NCBI GenBank assembly: GCA_905181865.1
Contig: CAJIZG010000005.1
Span: 124,001 to 188,000 of the forward strand
DNA: 64,000 nt
Reading direction: 5' to 3'
Origin: Urechidicola croceus
Lineage (GTDB): Bacteria > Bacteroidota > Bacteroidia > Flavobacteriales > Flavobacteriaceae
In this document: piece by piece, positions 7,899 through 16,621 of the stretch
How the letters are laid out: each line of letters starts with the position of its first letter
How positions within the stretch are numbered: position 1 is the stretch's first letter
The notes under the pieces: model-generated
What the model saw: only the letters and a program-made list of their open reading frames with translations
What the model was told of the DNA's origin: nothing
Database searches by the model: none
Translations under genes and position numbers: made by a program

Positions 7899-10076
7899 TT
7901 GAAGAATCAACTCAATATATACACATCAATATTTTTATTACTTATTATTATAAGTTGTTCTACGCGTAAAAATGCTTTTTTAAACAGAAGTTTTCATTCT
8001 GTGACAACGAAATACAATATTCTTTATAACGGAGAATTGGCATATGATCAAGGAATCGCTGAGTTATACAGCAATTATAAGGATGACTATTGGAAAACAT
8101 TACCAATTGAACGATTAGAAGTTTCAGAACTCGCTATTCCCGGAGCAGAAGTACCCGTTGGAAATTCAAATGCAAGTTTTGAAAAGGCGGAAGAAAAATC
8201 TGTAAAAGCCATTCAAAAACATTCTATGAATATTTCAGGTAAAGAAAGGAACCATCAAACGGATGACGCTTTTCTTTTATTGGGGAAGTCGCGTTATTAT
8301 TCTCAGCGATTTGTTCCTGCTTTAGACGCCTTTAATTATGTGGTTATGAACTATCCAAAGGCAGATTTAGTTAATGAAACAAGAATTTGGCAAGCCAAGA
8401 CACATTTGCGTTTACAAAATGAAGAATTGGCTTTGTTTACTTTGAAAGAGATGTTAAAGACAAAGGAACTCTTAGAGAAAGATCTAATAGAGAAGGCACA
8501 CACAGCCATGGCGATGGTGTATACTGTTATGGATAGTACAGCCCAAGTTGTTCATCACTTAAAACAAGCTTCTTTAACAAAATATAATAAGGAGCAAACG
8601 GCAAGAAACACTTTTATCTTAGGTCAAATTTATAGAGAAAGAAATGAAATAGATTCTTCTAATTTGGCGTTTCAGAAAGTTGCTAATATGAAAAAAGTGC
8701 CTTACCTATATAAAATTCATGCGGAGATTGAAAAGGCTAAGAATTTGTCTGATGGGGAGGATACTCAATTGTTAGTGAAAGCGTTGAATAAATTAATAAA
8801 AGATCGTGATAATAGACCCTATTTAGATGAACTTCATTATCACACAGGTTTATTACATCAAAAGTCGGGAAGAATTGATTTGTCAGAGGAGCACTTTATT
8901 GCTTCTGCACATGCTTTGAATGCACAGCCATTTCAGGTAGGACTTTCGTATGAAGAATTGGGAAATTTGCAATTTGATCGCGCGGATTATGTAGCGGCAG
9001 GGTCTTATTATGATAGTGTATTACAAATTCCTCAGGATAGAAATACTAAGAGAATTCGAAGGCTGGAAAGAAAGCGTATTAATTTGGAAGAGGTTATCTA
9101 TTTTGAAGGAATTTCACGTGCAGCGGATAGTGTGTTGAATGTTGTTGATATGACTTTAGACGAGCAAGTTGTTTATTTCCAAGAGCAAATAGATGTGTTG
9201 GTTGCCAAAGAAGCCGTTGCACAAGAGCAAATCATGACTACTGGATTTGGCGTGGTTAGTTCTATTAACAGCCAATCTTCTGGAGATGGTAAATGGTATT
9301 TTTATAATACCCAAATAGTTGGCTTTGGTGCCCAGGGATTTCAGCAGATTTGGGGGAATAGACCTTTAGAAGATAATTGGAGGTTGTCTGACAAAAGCAG
9401 TATAGCAACTGAAGGATTGGTGAGCCCTATGACGAATCTCCCAAAATTAGAGGGGGACAAAAAATATGAAGTTGAAAGTTATATCGCCAAAATTCCGAAG
9501 AAGGATAGCCAAATTGATAGTATAAAGGTGCTTCGAAATGAAGCTTATTATCAGCTAGGCTTAATTTATAAGGAGCAGTTTAATCAAAATGAAATAGCTT
9601 CTTATAAATTTGAAGATTTATTGTCATTTGAACCAGTTGAAAAGTATGTCTTGCCTTCAAAATATTACTTATATAAAATATATTCAGAATCGAATAATCT
9701 AAAGGCTCAAAGATATAAGGACGATATTGTTTCGAATTATTCAGCTTCTAAATATGCACAATTGATATTAAATCCTAATGAAGTGCTCGCGGCGGAGACG
9801 AATGAGGGGTCTCCAGAAAATGTTTATAAGCAAACGTATTATGCTTATCAGGACGGTAAATTGGACGAAGTTATAATTCAAGCCGATTTAGCTATTGGTG
9901 CATATTCAAATTCAACTATATTACCTAAGTTTGAATTATTAAAAGCATATGCAATAGGAAAAAGAGATGGCGGTGAGGCTTTTAGAAAAGCCTTGGAATA
10001 TGTGGCCTTAATTTACTCCAATACCAACGAAGGTAAAAAAGCGGCAGAAGTTATTGAAACAATAAATAAAATTTAA
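7899..10076 (+). CDS. porW: Type IX secretion/gliding lipoprotein PorW (SprE)
   Basis: A 725-residue TPR lipoprotein. The signal ends in the lipobox IIISC with Cys20, followed by STRKNAFLNRSFHSVTTKYN and ILYNGELAYD, a hallmark of PorW/SprE. The mid-region GDGKWYFYN also fits. Family members are needed for type IX secretion and gliding, and PorW is reported to link the periplasmic parts of the machine. TPR-like helices fill about residues 110-340 and 545-725. The start codon is TTG; no in-frame ATG gives a signal peptide. It is shorter than F. johnsoniae SprE (about 870 residues). It lies 12 bases upstream of the bactofilin gene. Confidence 0.87.
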   Translation: MKNQLNIYTSIFLLLIIISCSTRKNAFLNRSFHSVTTKYNILYNGELAYDQGIAELYSNYKDDYWKTLPIERLEVSELAIPGAEVPVGNSNASFEKAEEKSVKAIQKHSMNISGKERNHQTDDAFLLLGKSRYYSQRFVPALDAFNYVVMNYPKADLVNETRIWQAKTHLRLQNEELALFTLKEMLKTKELLEKDLIEKAHTAMAMVYTVMDSTAQVVHHLKQASLTKYNKEQTARNTFILGQIYRERNEIDSSNLAFQKVANMKKVPYLYKIHAEIEKAKNLSDGEDTQLLVKALNKLIKDRDNRPYLDELHYHTGLLHQKSGRIDLSEEHFIASAHALNAQPFQVGLSYEELGNLQFDRADYVAAGSYYDSVLQIPQDRNTKRIRRLERKRINLEEVIYFEGISRAADSVLNVVDMTLDEQVVYFQEQIDVLVAKEAVAQEQIMTTGFGVVSSINSQSSGDGKWYFYNTQIVGFGAQGFQQIWGNRPLEDNWRLSDKSSIATEGLVSPMTNLPKLEGDKKYEVESYIAKIPKKDSQIDSIKVLRNEAYYQLGLIYKEQFNQNEIASYKFEDLLSFEPVEKYVLPSKYYLYKIYSESNNLKAQRYKDDIVSNYSASKYAQLILNPNEVLAAETNEGSPENVYKQTYYAYQDGKLDEVIIQADLAIGAYSNSTILPKFELLKAYAIGKRDGGEAFRKALEYVALIYSNTNEGKKAAEVIETINKI

Positions 10077-10088
10077 ATTATCTTAAAT

Positions 10089-10502
10089 ATGTTTACAGAG
10101 AAAAAGAGTAATTCCCCGCAAGTATTAGAGCGAAATACTATTGCTAAAAACACGAGTATAACAGGGGATATAAAATCAGAAGGTGATTTTAGAATTGATG
10201 GCAGTGTTGAAGGAACCATTAATACAAATGGTAGGGTAGTAATTGGAGTGGAAGGTTCAATTAAAGGAACGGTAGAATGTGAAAATGCCGATATTGAAGG
10301 CATATTTTCTGGAAAATTAATGGTGTCTGAACTTTTATCTTTAAAAAAGACAGCGAAAATATCAGGAGAAGTGACTATAAATCAATTGTTGGTAGAACCT
10401 GGAGCATTATTTAATGCAACATGTGAAATGGATTACTCTGGTATTAAAGAATTAAATAGAAATGGGAGTAAAAAAAGAAAAAGAAAGGAGGAAACCGCTT
10501 AA
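10089..10502 (+). CDS. Bactofilin (polymer-forming cytoskeletal protein)
   Basis: A 137-residue protein with a right-handed beta-helix core (about 15-115). Repeats such as GDIKSEGDFRIDGSVEGTI and GVEGSIKGTVECENADIEG are typical of bactofilins (DUF583). These form filaments without nucleotide, often at the membrane. The tail is Lys/Arg-rich. Its 3' end overlaps the next gene by 41 bases. Sitting between porW and the ATP-synthase genes, it may be a scaffold for envelope machinery, but this is inference. Confidence 0.9.
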   Translation: MFTEKKSNSPQVLERNTIAKNTSITGDIKSEGDFRIDGSVEGTINTNGRVVIGVEGSIKGTVECENADIEGIFSGKLMVSELLSLKKTAKISGEVTINQLLVEPGALFNATCEMDYSGIKELNRNGSKKRKRKEETA

Positions 10503-10692
10503 TAAATATCTGCAACTCACCAGTATTGCTTTTCAAATGGGAGCAACTATTTATTTGGCAGTTTATATAGGTAAAAAACTTGATTTAAAGTTTCCAAATG
10601 AAAAAAATTGGTTCACTGTAGGCATGACTTTTCTCGGTTTAATCATTGCCTTAATTGCGGTTGTAGTTCAGTCTAAAAAAATAAATCATTAA
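10462..10692 (+). CDS. AtpZ/AtpI family protein
   Basis: A 76-residue protein with two membrane helices (about 18-36 and 49-70) and a Lys/Arg-rich N-terminus. It contains LTSIAFQMGATIYLAVYIGK and ends VVVQSKKINH. AtpZ/AtpI proteins precede F-ATP synthase genes and help c-ring assembly or cation transport. The start at 10462 overlaps the bactofilin gene by 41 bases. The next in-frame Met (residue 26) would remove half of helix 1, so the overlapping start is preferred. It shares TAATG with the following gene. Confidence 0.82.
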   Translation: MGVKKEKERRKPLNKYLQLTSIAFQMGATIYLAVYIGKKLDLKFPNEKNWFTVGMTFLGLIIALIAVVVQSKKINH

Positions 10693-11078
10693 TGATCTCA
10701 ATTTTCACGTTTTCCATTCGATTAATTTCAGCCTTATTAATTGTATTTGGATTACATGTACTGGTGTTGAATCTATTGGAATATGCGCTTTTTAATAATT
10801 TAATTATACGATCTTATTTGGTCAATTTGGTAATTGCATTTGGAATCTATGTTGCCATGTATAAACTGAAAGACATACAGCCTAATAATTTGGGATTCAT
10901 ATTTATGATGGGAAGCCTTGTGAAATTCGGACTATTTTTTCTGTTCTTTTTTCCTGTATATAAGGCGGATGGAGAAATGACTTCTCTAGAGTTTTCATCT
11001 TTTTTCATACCGTATGCTACAAGTCTAATTATAGAGACAATAACTCTGTCTAAATTGTTGAATAATTTAAAGGAATAA
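10692..11078 (+). CDS. Small membrane protein of atp cluster (DUF6168-like)
   Basis: A 128-residue protein with four predicted membrane helices (about 5-27, 37-58, 69-90 and 100-120). It starts in the TAATG overlap with the AtpZ stop, so translation is probably coupled. Position and topology recall AtpI-type proteins that precede atpB. I recall similar flavobacterial proteins labelled DUF6168, but no catalytic or ion-binding residues can be pointed to. A role in ATP-synthase assembly is inference from position. Confidence 0.7.
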   Translation: MISIFTFSIRLISALLIVFGLHVLVLNLLEYALFNNLIIRSYLVNLVIAFGIYVAMYKLKDIQPNNLGFIFMMGSLVKFGLFFLFFFPVYKADGEMTSLEFSSFFIPYATSLIIETITLSKLLNNLKE

Positions 11079-11138
11079 GAGTTGAGTTATTTCTTTTAAA
11101 TAAAGAATAATTATTTTTTTATTTTTAAGATAAAACCC

Positions 11139-11146
11139 TACATTTG
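11139..11146 (+). promoter_or_regulatory. Putative atp operon promoter -7 box
   Basis: TACATTTG matches TAnnTTTG. It lies 43 bases before the atpB ATG, in a T-rich stretch with no clean TTTG -33 box. It would let atpBEFHAG be transcribed independently of the porW-bactofilin genes. Confidence 0.55.
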
Positions 11147-11181
11147 CACCGATTTTAAAGACATTCAATTAATTGTGTAAT

Positions 11182-12282
11182 ATGCAAAGAAAAAATTTAG
11201 TTAATTTACTAACATCGCTATTGTTACTCGTTACATTTTCAATGAATGCTTCTGAGGGAAATAAAACCGAAGGAGAAGGGCACGGAGAAAATAATATCAA
11301 ACAAGAAATAAAAGAGTTTATTAGTCATCACTTAAAAGACTCTCATGACTTTAGTGTGTTTTCTTATACCGCTGAAGATGGAGAGAAAAAACATATAGGT
11401 TTTTCATTACCTGTGATTTTAGTAGATAATGGATTACATGTATTTTCTTCTTCAAAGTTTCATCATGAAACTACTGTTGCAGAAAGTAATGGAAATTTTT
11501 ATAAAATTTATCACGGTCAATTAGTTAAGACAGATAGTGAAGGAACTATTACTTATGACGCTGATCATCACGCTACAAATACAAAGCCTATAGATTTATC
11601 TATTACTAAAAGTGTAGTAATGATTATCCTTACAGGATTATTAATGTTATGGTTGTTTGTTGGTTTGGCAAGGTCATATGCAAAAAATGGGGGTGTTGCC
11701 ACAGGCGCTGGAAGATTCTTCGAGCCAATTATCTTATATATAAGAGATGATATCGCAATTCCTAATATTGGTGAAAAGCAACATGGAAAATATATGAGTT
11801 TTTTGTTAACCGTATTTTTCTTTATTTGGTTCTTAAATATGTTTGGATTAACGCCACTAGGTGTAAATGTTACAGGTAATATTGCTATTACTTTTTCATT
11901 AGCTATTTTAACATTCTTAATTACAAACGTATCAGGAAATAAAAATTATTGGAAACATATTTTTTGGATGCCAGGTGTACCAGTTCCAATGAAAATCATT
12001 TTGGCTCCAATTGAATTATTAGGAGTATTTATTAAGCCTTTCTCATTATTGATTCGTTTGTATGCAAACATGCAAGCAGGGCATATTGTAGTAATGAGTT
12101 TAGTAGGTCTTATTTATGTATTCCAATCGTGGTTGGGAGGAAGTTTATCTTTCTTTTTAGTTTTTGCCATATCAATTATTGAAATATTGGTTGCTTTGTT
12201 GCAAGCATATATTTTCACGATGTTATCAGCTTTATATTTTGGGTTCGCTGTGGAAGAACACGATCACGAAGAGGCTCATTAA
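11182..12282 (+). CDS. atpB: F0F1 ATP synthase subunit a
   Basis: The proton-channel subunit of F0. From ATG 11182 it is 366 residues. A TTG nine bases earlier is in frame but is less likely. The N-terminus is a signal-like hydrophobic segment followed by a long Glu/His-rich periplasmic stretch, as usual in Bacteroidota AtpB. Several membrane helices follow. IKPFSLLIRLYANMQAGH carries the essential Arg that faces the c-ring Glu. The promoter box at 11139 and the 33-base gap to atpE mark it as first gene of the atpBEFHAG run. Confidence 0.95.
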   Translation: MQRKNLVNLLTSLLLLVTFSMNASEGNKTEGEGHGENNIKQEIKEFISHHLKDSHDFSVFSYTAEDGEKKHIGFSLPVILVDNGLHVFSSSKFHHETTVAESNGNFYKIYHGQLVKTDSEGTITYDADHHATNTKPIDLSITKSVVMIILTGLLMLWLFVGLARSYAKNGGVATGAGRFFEPIILYIRDDIAIPNIGEKQHGKYMSFLLTVFFFIWFLNMFGLTPLGVNVTGNIAITFSLAILTFLITNVSGNKNYWKHIFWMPGVPVPMKIILAPIELLGVFIKPFSLLIRLYANMQAGHIVVMSLVGLIYVFQSWLGGSLSFFLVFAISIIEILVALLQAYIFTMLSALYFGFAVEEHDHEEAH

Positions 12283-12315
12283 AAATGAATGTTTAATTAA
12301 ATATATATATAAATT

Positions 12316-12507
12316 ATGGAAATTCCAGCAATCGTAGGAGCAGGTTTAGTAGTTATCGGTGTAGGTATCGGTATCGGTAGAATTGGTGGTTCAGCAATGG
12401 ACGCAATTGCGCGTCAGCCTGAAGCATACGGAAAAATTCAAACAGCGATGTTGATAGCAGCAGCGTTAATCGAAGGTATTGGATTTGCTGCATTGTTTGC
12501 AGTATAA
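12316..12507 (+). CDS. atpE: F0F1 ATP synthase subunit c
   Basis: A 63-residue hairpin of two helices that forms the rotor ring. GVGIGIGRIGGSAMDAIARQ makes helix 1 into the polar RQP loop (Arg33-Gln34-Pro35), and the ion-carrying carboxylate is Glu53 in LIEGIGF. The surrounding residues do not show the Na+-type Q/ES pattern, so proton coupling is likely. A GC-rich hairpin follows immediately. Confidence 0.95.
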   Translation: MEIPAIVGAGLVVIGVGIGIGRIGGSAMDAIARQPEAYGKIQTAMLIAAALIEGIGFAALFAV

Positions 12508-12519
12508 TTAAATCTTATA

Positions 12520-12546
12520 ATAACCGCAACGGTTGGTTGCGGTTAT
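12520..12546 (+). terminator. Intercistronic hairpin between atpE and atpF
   Basis: ATAACCGCAAC (12520-12530) pairs perfectly with GTTGCGGTTAT (12536-12546) around GGTTG. A T-rich run follows. It could be a partial terminator or an mRNA-stabilising hairpin that raises subunit c output. Confidence 0.65.
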
Positions 12547-12586
12547 TATTTATTCGTGTATATATTCAAAATTAAGTAAAAAGAAA

Positions 12587-13087
12587 ATGGATAAATTATT
12601 AGCAGAATTTTCGTTCGGATTGTTTATTGTTCAAACAGTATTGTTCGTCGGATTATTTTTATTATTGAAGAAATTTGCTTGGAAACCAATCTTAGGAGCG
12701 GTTAATGAACGTGAAGAAGGAATTAAGACCGCATTAGATTCAGCAAAGAATGCTCGACAAGAAATGGAGAGTTTAAATGCTGATAACGAGCGCATTTTAA
12801 AAGAAGCTCGTGCAGAGCGTGAGTCAATGATGAAAGACGCGCGTCAAATTAAAGATGCGATGATCAACGAAGCAAAAGAAGAAGCAAAAGCTGAAGGGAC
12901 TAAAATGATTGAGCAAGCGCAAGCATCTATTCAATCTGAAAAACAAGCAGCAATAGCAGATCTGAAAAAACAAGTGGCTGAATTGTCAATTGGAATTGCA
13001 GAAAAAGTTGTAAGAAAAGAATTGGCAAATGATAAAGATCAATCAAAATTGATTGAGCAATTATTAAAAGAAGTTACAATCAGCTAA
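12587..13087 (+). CDS. atpF: F0F1 ATP synthase subunit b
   Basis: A 166-residue peripheral-stalk protein: an N-terminal membrane helix (about 9-30, FIVQTVLFVGLFLLLKKFAW) followed by a long charged, Ala/Glu/Lys-rich coiled coil. The ATG at 12587 is chosen. The reading frame is open 18 codons further upstream, but that extension would lie inside the atpE-atpF hairpin and is not family-like. It is followed 10 bases later by atpH. Confidence 0.94.
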   Translation: MDKLLAEFSFGLFIVQTVLFVGLFLLLKKFAWKPILGAVNEREEGIKTALDSAKNARQEMESLNADNERILKEARAERESMMKDARQIKDAMINEAKEEAKAEGTKMIEQAQASIQSEKQAAIADLKKQVAELSIGIAEKVVRKELANDKDQSKLIEQLLKEVTIS

Positions 13088-13097
13088 ATAAATAGCA

Positions 13098-13634
13098 ATG
13101 AGTAATAACAGAGCAGCAATAAGATATGCAAAAGCAATATTAAGTTTGTCTGAAGAGCAAAAATCTTCTGAGGCAACTTATAGCGATATGCAATTAATTG
13201 CTACAACCATCTCAGAAAGTGAAGAGTTACAATTGGTGCTAGATAATCCTATTGTAAAGTCGGACGATAAGAAAAAAACGTTAATAGCAATTTTTGGAAG
13301 TCAAATTAATGAGGTATCAACAAAGTTAATTGATCTTTTAATTGAAAATAAAAGGTTGGCTTCCTTTGGTAGTGTAGCAACTCAGTATATTGCTTTGTAC
13401 GATGAGTTAAGTGGAAAACAAGAAGCAGTGGTTACCTCTGCAATTCCACTTACAAAAGTTTTAAGTACACAAGTATTGGCAAAAGTAAAAGAATTAACAG
13501 GTAAGGAAGCAATACTTTCAAACATAGTGAATCCAGCTATTTTAGGTGGATTTATTTTACGTGTTGGAGATATCCAGTATGATGCAAGTATAGCAAATAA
13601 GTTAAGTGTCTTAAAAAGACATTTTAGCGCGTAA
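13098..13634 (+). CDS. atpH: F0F1 ATP synthase subunit delta
   Basis: A 178-residue F1 subunit that ties the top of the alpha/beta head to the b-stalk. The N-terminal helical domain begins NRAAIRYAKAILSLSEEQ. The C-terminal conserved segment ILGGFILRVGDIQYDASIAN is typical of the OSCP/delta family. It lies between atpF and atpA with short gaps. Confidence 0.94.
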   Translation: MSNNRAAIRYAKAILSLSEEQKSSEATYSDMQLIATTISESEELQLVLDNPIVKSDDKKKTLIAIFGSQINEVSTKLIDLLIENKRLASFGSVATQYIALYDELSGKQEAVVTSAIPLTKVLSTQVLAKVKELTGKEAILSNIVNPAILGGFILRVGDIQYDASIANKLSVLKRHFSA

Positions 13635-13665
13635 TAACGAATATTAGTTTTAAAAAACAATTAAA

Positions 13666-15243
13666 ATGGCAGCAATAAAACCAGCTGAAGTATCAGCAAT
13701 TTTAAAGCAACAATTAGTAGGATTTGACGGAAGTGCATCTCTTGATGAAGTAGGCACTGTATTACAAGTAGGTGATGGAATCGCTCGTGTATATGGTCTT
13801 GCAAATGTACAATACGGAGAATTAGTTCAATTCGATAACGGATTGGAAGGAATGGTATTGAATCTTGAAGAAGATAACGTTGGTGTTGTATTGTTAGGAT
13901 CTTCTACTGGTGTATACGAAGGTGCCACGGTAAAACGTACTGAACGTATTGCTTCATTAAATGTTGGCGAAGGAATTGTTGGGCGTGTTGTTGACACTTT
14001 GGGAAATCCAATTGATGGTAAAGGGCCAATTCAAGGGGAAACTTTTGAAATGCCTTTAGAGCGTAAAGCACCTGGAGTTGTATTTCGTGAGCCTGTAACA
14101 GAACCATTACAAACTGGAGTAAAAGCAATTGATGCTATGATTCCCGTTGGTAGAGGTCAACGTGAGTTGATTATTGGTGACCGTCAAACAGGAAAGTCTA
14201 CCGTTGCGATTGATACCATTATCAACCAAAAAGAATTTTATGATGCTGGTGAACCAGTTTATTGTATATACGTTGCAATTGGTCAAAAGGCATCTACTGT
14301 TGCTGGAATCGTTGCTTTATTTGAAGAAAAAGGAGCACTGGCTTATACTACTGTTGTAGCGGCTAACGCATCAGATCCTGCTGCTATGCAGGTATACGCA
14401 CCTATGGCTGGAGCTGCAATTGGAGAGTATTTTAGAGATACGGGTCGCCCTGCATTGATTGTCTTTGATGATTTATCAAAACAAGCCGTGGCGTATCGCG
14501 AGGTCTCTTTATTGTTACGACGTCCACCGGGACGTGAAGCCTACCCTGGAGATGTATTTTATCTTCACTCTCGTTTATTAGAGCGTGCTGCAAAAGTAAT
14601 CAATGATGATACGATTGCACAAGGGATGAATGATGTTCCAGATTCATTACAAGGAAAAATTAAAGGAGGAGGTTCTTTAACAGCATTGCCAATTATTGAA
14701 ACGCAAGCGGGAGATGTATCTGCCTATATTCCAACAAACGTAATTTCGATTACAGATGGACAAATTTTCTTAGATGGTGATTTATTTAACTCAGGGGTTC
14801 GTCCAGCAATTAACGTAGGTATTTCTGTATCACGTGTTGGAGGTAATGCTCAGATTAAATCAATGAAGAAAGTATCTGGTACTTTAAAATTAGATCAAGC
14901 ACAATTCCGTGAATTGGAGGCGTTTGCTAAATTTGGTTCTGATTTGGATGCTGCAACAATGAATGTGATTTCTAAAGGTCAACGTAATGTTGAAATTTTG
15001 AAACAAGGTCAAGCAAGTCCATTAAGTGTTGAAGATCAAACGGCAATTATTTATGCTGGATCTAGGAACTTATTAAAAGATGTGCCAGTTAATAAAGTAA
15101 AAGAATTTGAAAGAAATTATTTAGAGTATTTGAATGCAAAACATAGAGATACTTTAGATACTATAAAATCTGGAAAGTTAACTGACGATGTAATTGACGT
15201 GTTGACTAATGCAGCGAAAGAAATTTCGGCGCAATACGCATAG
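13666..15243 (+). CDS. atpA: F0F1 ATP synthase subunit alpha
   Basis: The 525-residue alpha subunit. It has an N-terminal beta-barrel, a nucleotide-binding domain with the P-loop GDRQTGKST at residues 171-179, [20 protein letters not shown] with the Walker B region, and the conserved [12 protein letters not shown] loop. With beta (atpD, not in this window) it forms the catalytic hexamer. It is followed by a 133-base spacer that holds degenerate REP sequence before atpG. Confidence 0.97.
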   Translation: MAAIKPAEVSAILKQQLVGFDGSASLDEVGTVLQVGDGIARVYGLANVQYGELVQFDNGLEGMVLNLEEDNVGVVLLGSSTGVYEGATVKRTERIASLNVGEGIVGRVVDTLGNPIDGKGPIQGETFEMPLERKAPGVVFREPVTEPLQTGVKAIDAMIPVGRGQRELIIGDRQTGKSTVAIDTIINQKEFYDAGEPVYCIYVAIGQKASTVAGIVALFEEKGALAYTTVVAANASDPAAMQVYAPMAGAAIGEYFRDTGRPALIVFDDLSKQAVAYREVSLLLRRPPGREAYPGDVFYLHSRLLERAAKVINDDTIAQGMNDVPDSLQGKIKGGGSLTALPIIETQAGDVSAYIPTNVISITDGQIFLDGDLFNSGVRPAINVGISVSRVGGNAQIKSMKKVSGTLKLDQAQFRELEAFAKFGSDLDAATMNVISKGQRNVEILKQGQASPLSVEDQTAIIYAGSRNLLKDVPVNKVKEFERNYLEYLNAKHRDTLDTIKSGKLTDDVIDVLTNAAKEISAQYA

Positions 15244-15260
15244 ATATTGGCATTTCTGTT

Positions 15261-15365
15261 TAGTCACTGAGAGCGGTTGTTGAGCGCAGTCGAAGTGGAA
15301 ATGAGAATCTCATGAAAGAAAATTTAGGTTCATAGATAAAGATTTCTGCTTTTGCAAGAATGACA
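15261..15365. repeat. Degenerate REP-like mosaic between atpA and atpG
   Basis: TTGAGCGCAGTCGAAGTG (about 15280-15297) resembles the core of the 578-629 element. TTCTGCTTTTGCAAGAATGACA (about 15344-15365) resembles the arm of the same kind of repeat. The pieces no longer form one clean hairpin. Confidence 0.5.
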
Positions 15366-15376
15366 AAAAATAAAAT

Positions 15377-16237
15377 ATGGCAAATTTAAAAGAAATACGT
15401 AACAGAATTACATCTATCGGCTCAACGATGCAGATTACGAGTGCCATGAAAATGGTATCGGCTGCTAAGTTGAAGAAAGCGCAAGATGCAATTACACAAA
15501 TGCGTCCGTATGCCGATAAGTTGACAGAACTGTTACAAAGTTTGAGCGCAACTTTAGATGCTGATGTAGGTGGAGCTTTTTCTGAAGAACGTAAAGTTTC
15601 AAAAGTATTAATCATTGCTATAACATCTAATAGAGGTTTATGTGGAGGTTTTAATTCTTCTGTAATAAAGGAAGTTTTGAGGCATGTTAAGGTCACGTAT
15701 CCAGGTAAAGATGTTGAAATATTAGCTATCGGTAAAAAAGGAAATGACTTGTTATCAAAACAATTCAATGTTATCGAAAACAGGAGCGATATTTTTGATC
15801 ATTTAACTTTTGATAATGTAGCTATTATTGCTCAAAAAGTTATGGATTTATATGTTGATGGTTCGTACGATAAAATTGAATTAATATATAATCAATTTAA
15901 AAATGCCGCAACACAAATCACACAAGTAGAAGAATTTTTGCCAATTTCTAAGATTGAAGGAGACACGGACGCTAGTACTGATTATATTTTTGAGCCAGGA
16001 AAGAATGAGATAGTTCTTGAATTGATACCGAAGTCATTAAAAACACAATTGTATAAAGCAATTAGAGATTCTTTTGCTTCTGAGCATGGAGCGCGTATGA
16101 CGGCAATGCATAAGGCAACTGATAATGCGAATGAATTGCGTAATGATTTGTTATTAACCTATAACAAGGCACGTCAAGCTGCAATTACTAATGAAATATT
16201 AGAAATTGTTGGAGGTGCTGAGGCATTGAAAAATTAG
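15377..16237 (+). CDS. atpG: F0F1 ATP synthase subunit gamma
   Basis: The 286-residue rotor shaft. The N-terminal helix NRITSIGSTMQITSAMKMVS and the C-terminal helix with ARMTAMHKATDNANELRNDL are the two coiled-coil arms of gamma. SNRGLCGGFNSS is the conserved Rossmann-like segment. Its last codons (GGAEALKN, stop) form the first copy of the 53-bp tandem array that follows. It ends the atp cluster; atpD and atpC are not in this window, as is usual in Flavobacteriaceae. Confidence 0.96.
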   Translation: MANLKEIRNRITSIGSTMQITSAMKMVSAAKLKKAQDAITQMRPYADKLTELLQSLSATLDADVGGAFSEERKVSKVLIIAITSNRGLCGGFNSSVIKEVLRHVKVTYPGKDVEILAIGKKGNDLLSKQFNVIENRSDIFDHLTFDNVAIIAQKVMDLYVDGSYDKIELIYNQFKNAATQITQVEEFLPISKIEGDTDASTDYIFEPGKNEIVLELIPKSLKTQLYKAIRDSFASEHGARMTAMHKATDNANELRNDLLLTYNKARQAAITNEILEIVGGAEALKN

Positions 16238-16500
16238 ACGGAGTAAAAGCGGAGTCAAATTTAACTAGTGCTGAGGCATTGAAAAATTAGACGGAGTAAA
16301 AGCGGAGTCAAATTTAACTAGTGCTGAGGCATTGAAAAATTAGACGGAGTAAAAGCGGAGTCAAATTTAACTAGTGCTGAGGCATTGAAAAATTAGACGG
16401 AGTAAAAGCGGAGTCAAATTTAACTAGTGCTGAGGCATTGAAAAATTAGACGGAGTAAAAGCGGAGTCAAATTTAACAAGTAGTGAAGTATTAAAGAAAG
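16215..16500 (+). repeat. 53-bp tandem repeat copying the end of atpG
   Basis: Units begin at 16215, 16268, 16321, 16374 and 16427, each exactly 53 bases apart and essentially identical: GTGCTGAGGCATTGAAAAAT, then TAGACGGAGTAAAAGCGGAG, then TCAAATTTAACTA. Unit 1 includes the last codons and stop of atpG. A sixth, diverged copy starts at 16480 (GTAGTGAAGTATTAAAGAAA). In each later unit LTSAEALKN-stop can be read, a copy of the AtpG tail. As 53 is not a multiple of three, the frame changes from unit to unit. Confidence 0.92.
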
Positions 16501-16511
16501 AGATAGATTTG

Positions 16512-16535
16512 GTCGTTAAGTGAAGTCGAAACGAC
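16512..16535. repeat. REP-like palindromic repeat, copy 2
   Basis: GTCGTT (16512-16517) pairs with AACGAC (16530-16535) around AAGTGAAGTCGA. It has the same plan as the 578-629 element, but the stem has changed on both sides (CATT/AATG to CGTT/AACG), so pairing is kept. Confidence 0.6.
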
Positions 16536-16536
16536 A

Positions 16537-16592
16537 TTTAATGCCAAAAAAAAGCCTTTTCAATTTTGAAAAGGCTTTTTTTTGGCATTAAA
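16537..16592. terminator. Perfect 27-bp terminator hairpin after the atp cluster
   Basis: Arms 16537-16563 and 16566-16592 are perfectly complementary with a 2-base centre. The inner part, AAAAAAAAGCCTTTTC with GAAAAGGCTTTTTTTT, is a standard flavobacterial bidirectional terminator. The outer TTTAATGCC/GGCATTAAA extends it. Confidence 0.9.
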
Positions 16593-16621
16593 TTTGAAAT
16601 TATAATTTAAACGCTTGTTAT

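Noticed and set aside
12533-12586. Upstream extension of atpF
   Set aside because: The extra 18 codons lie in the hairpin and do not resemble subunit b; the ATG at 12587 gives the family N-terminus.
13904-14128. Open frame on the minus strand inside atpA
   Set aside because: Shadow of a highly conserved gene; Leu/Gln-rich translation with no start context.
16215-16500. Possible CRISPR array
   Set aside because: The units are head-to-tail 53-mers with no unique spacers, and the first unit is coding sequence of atpG. No cas genes are nearby.
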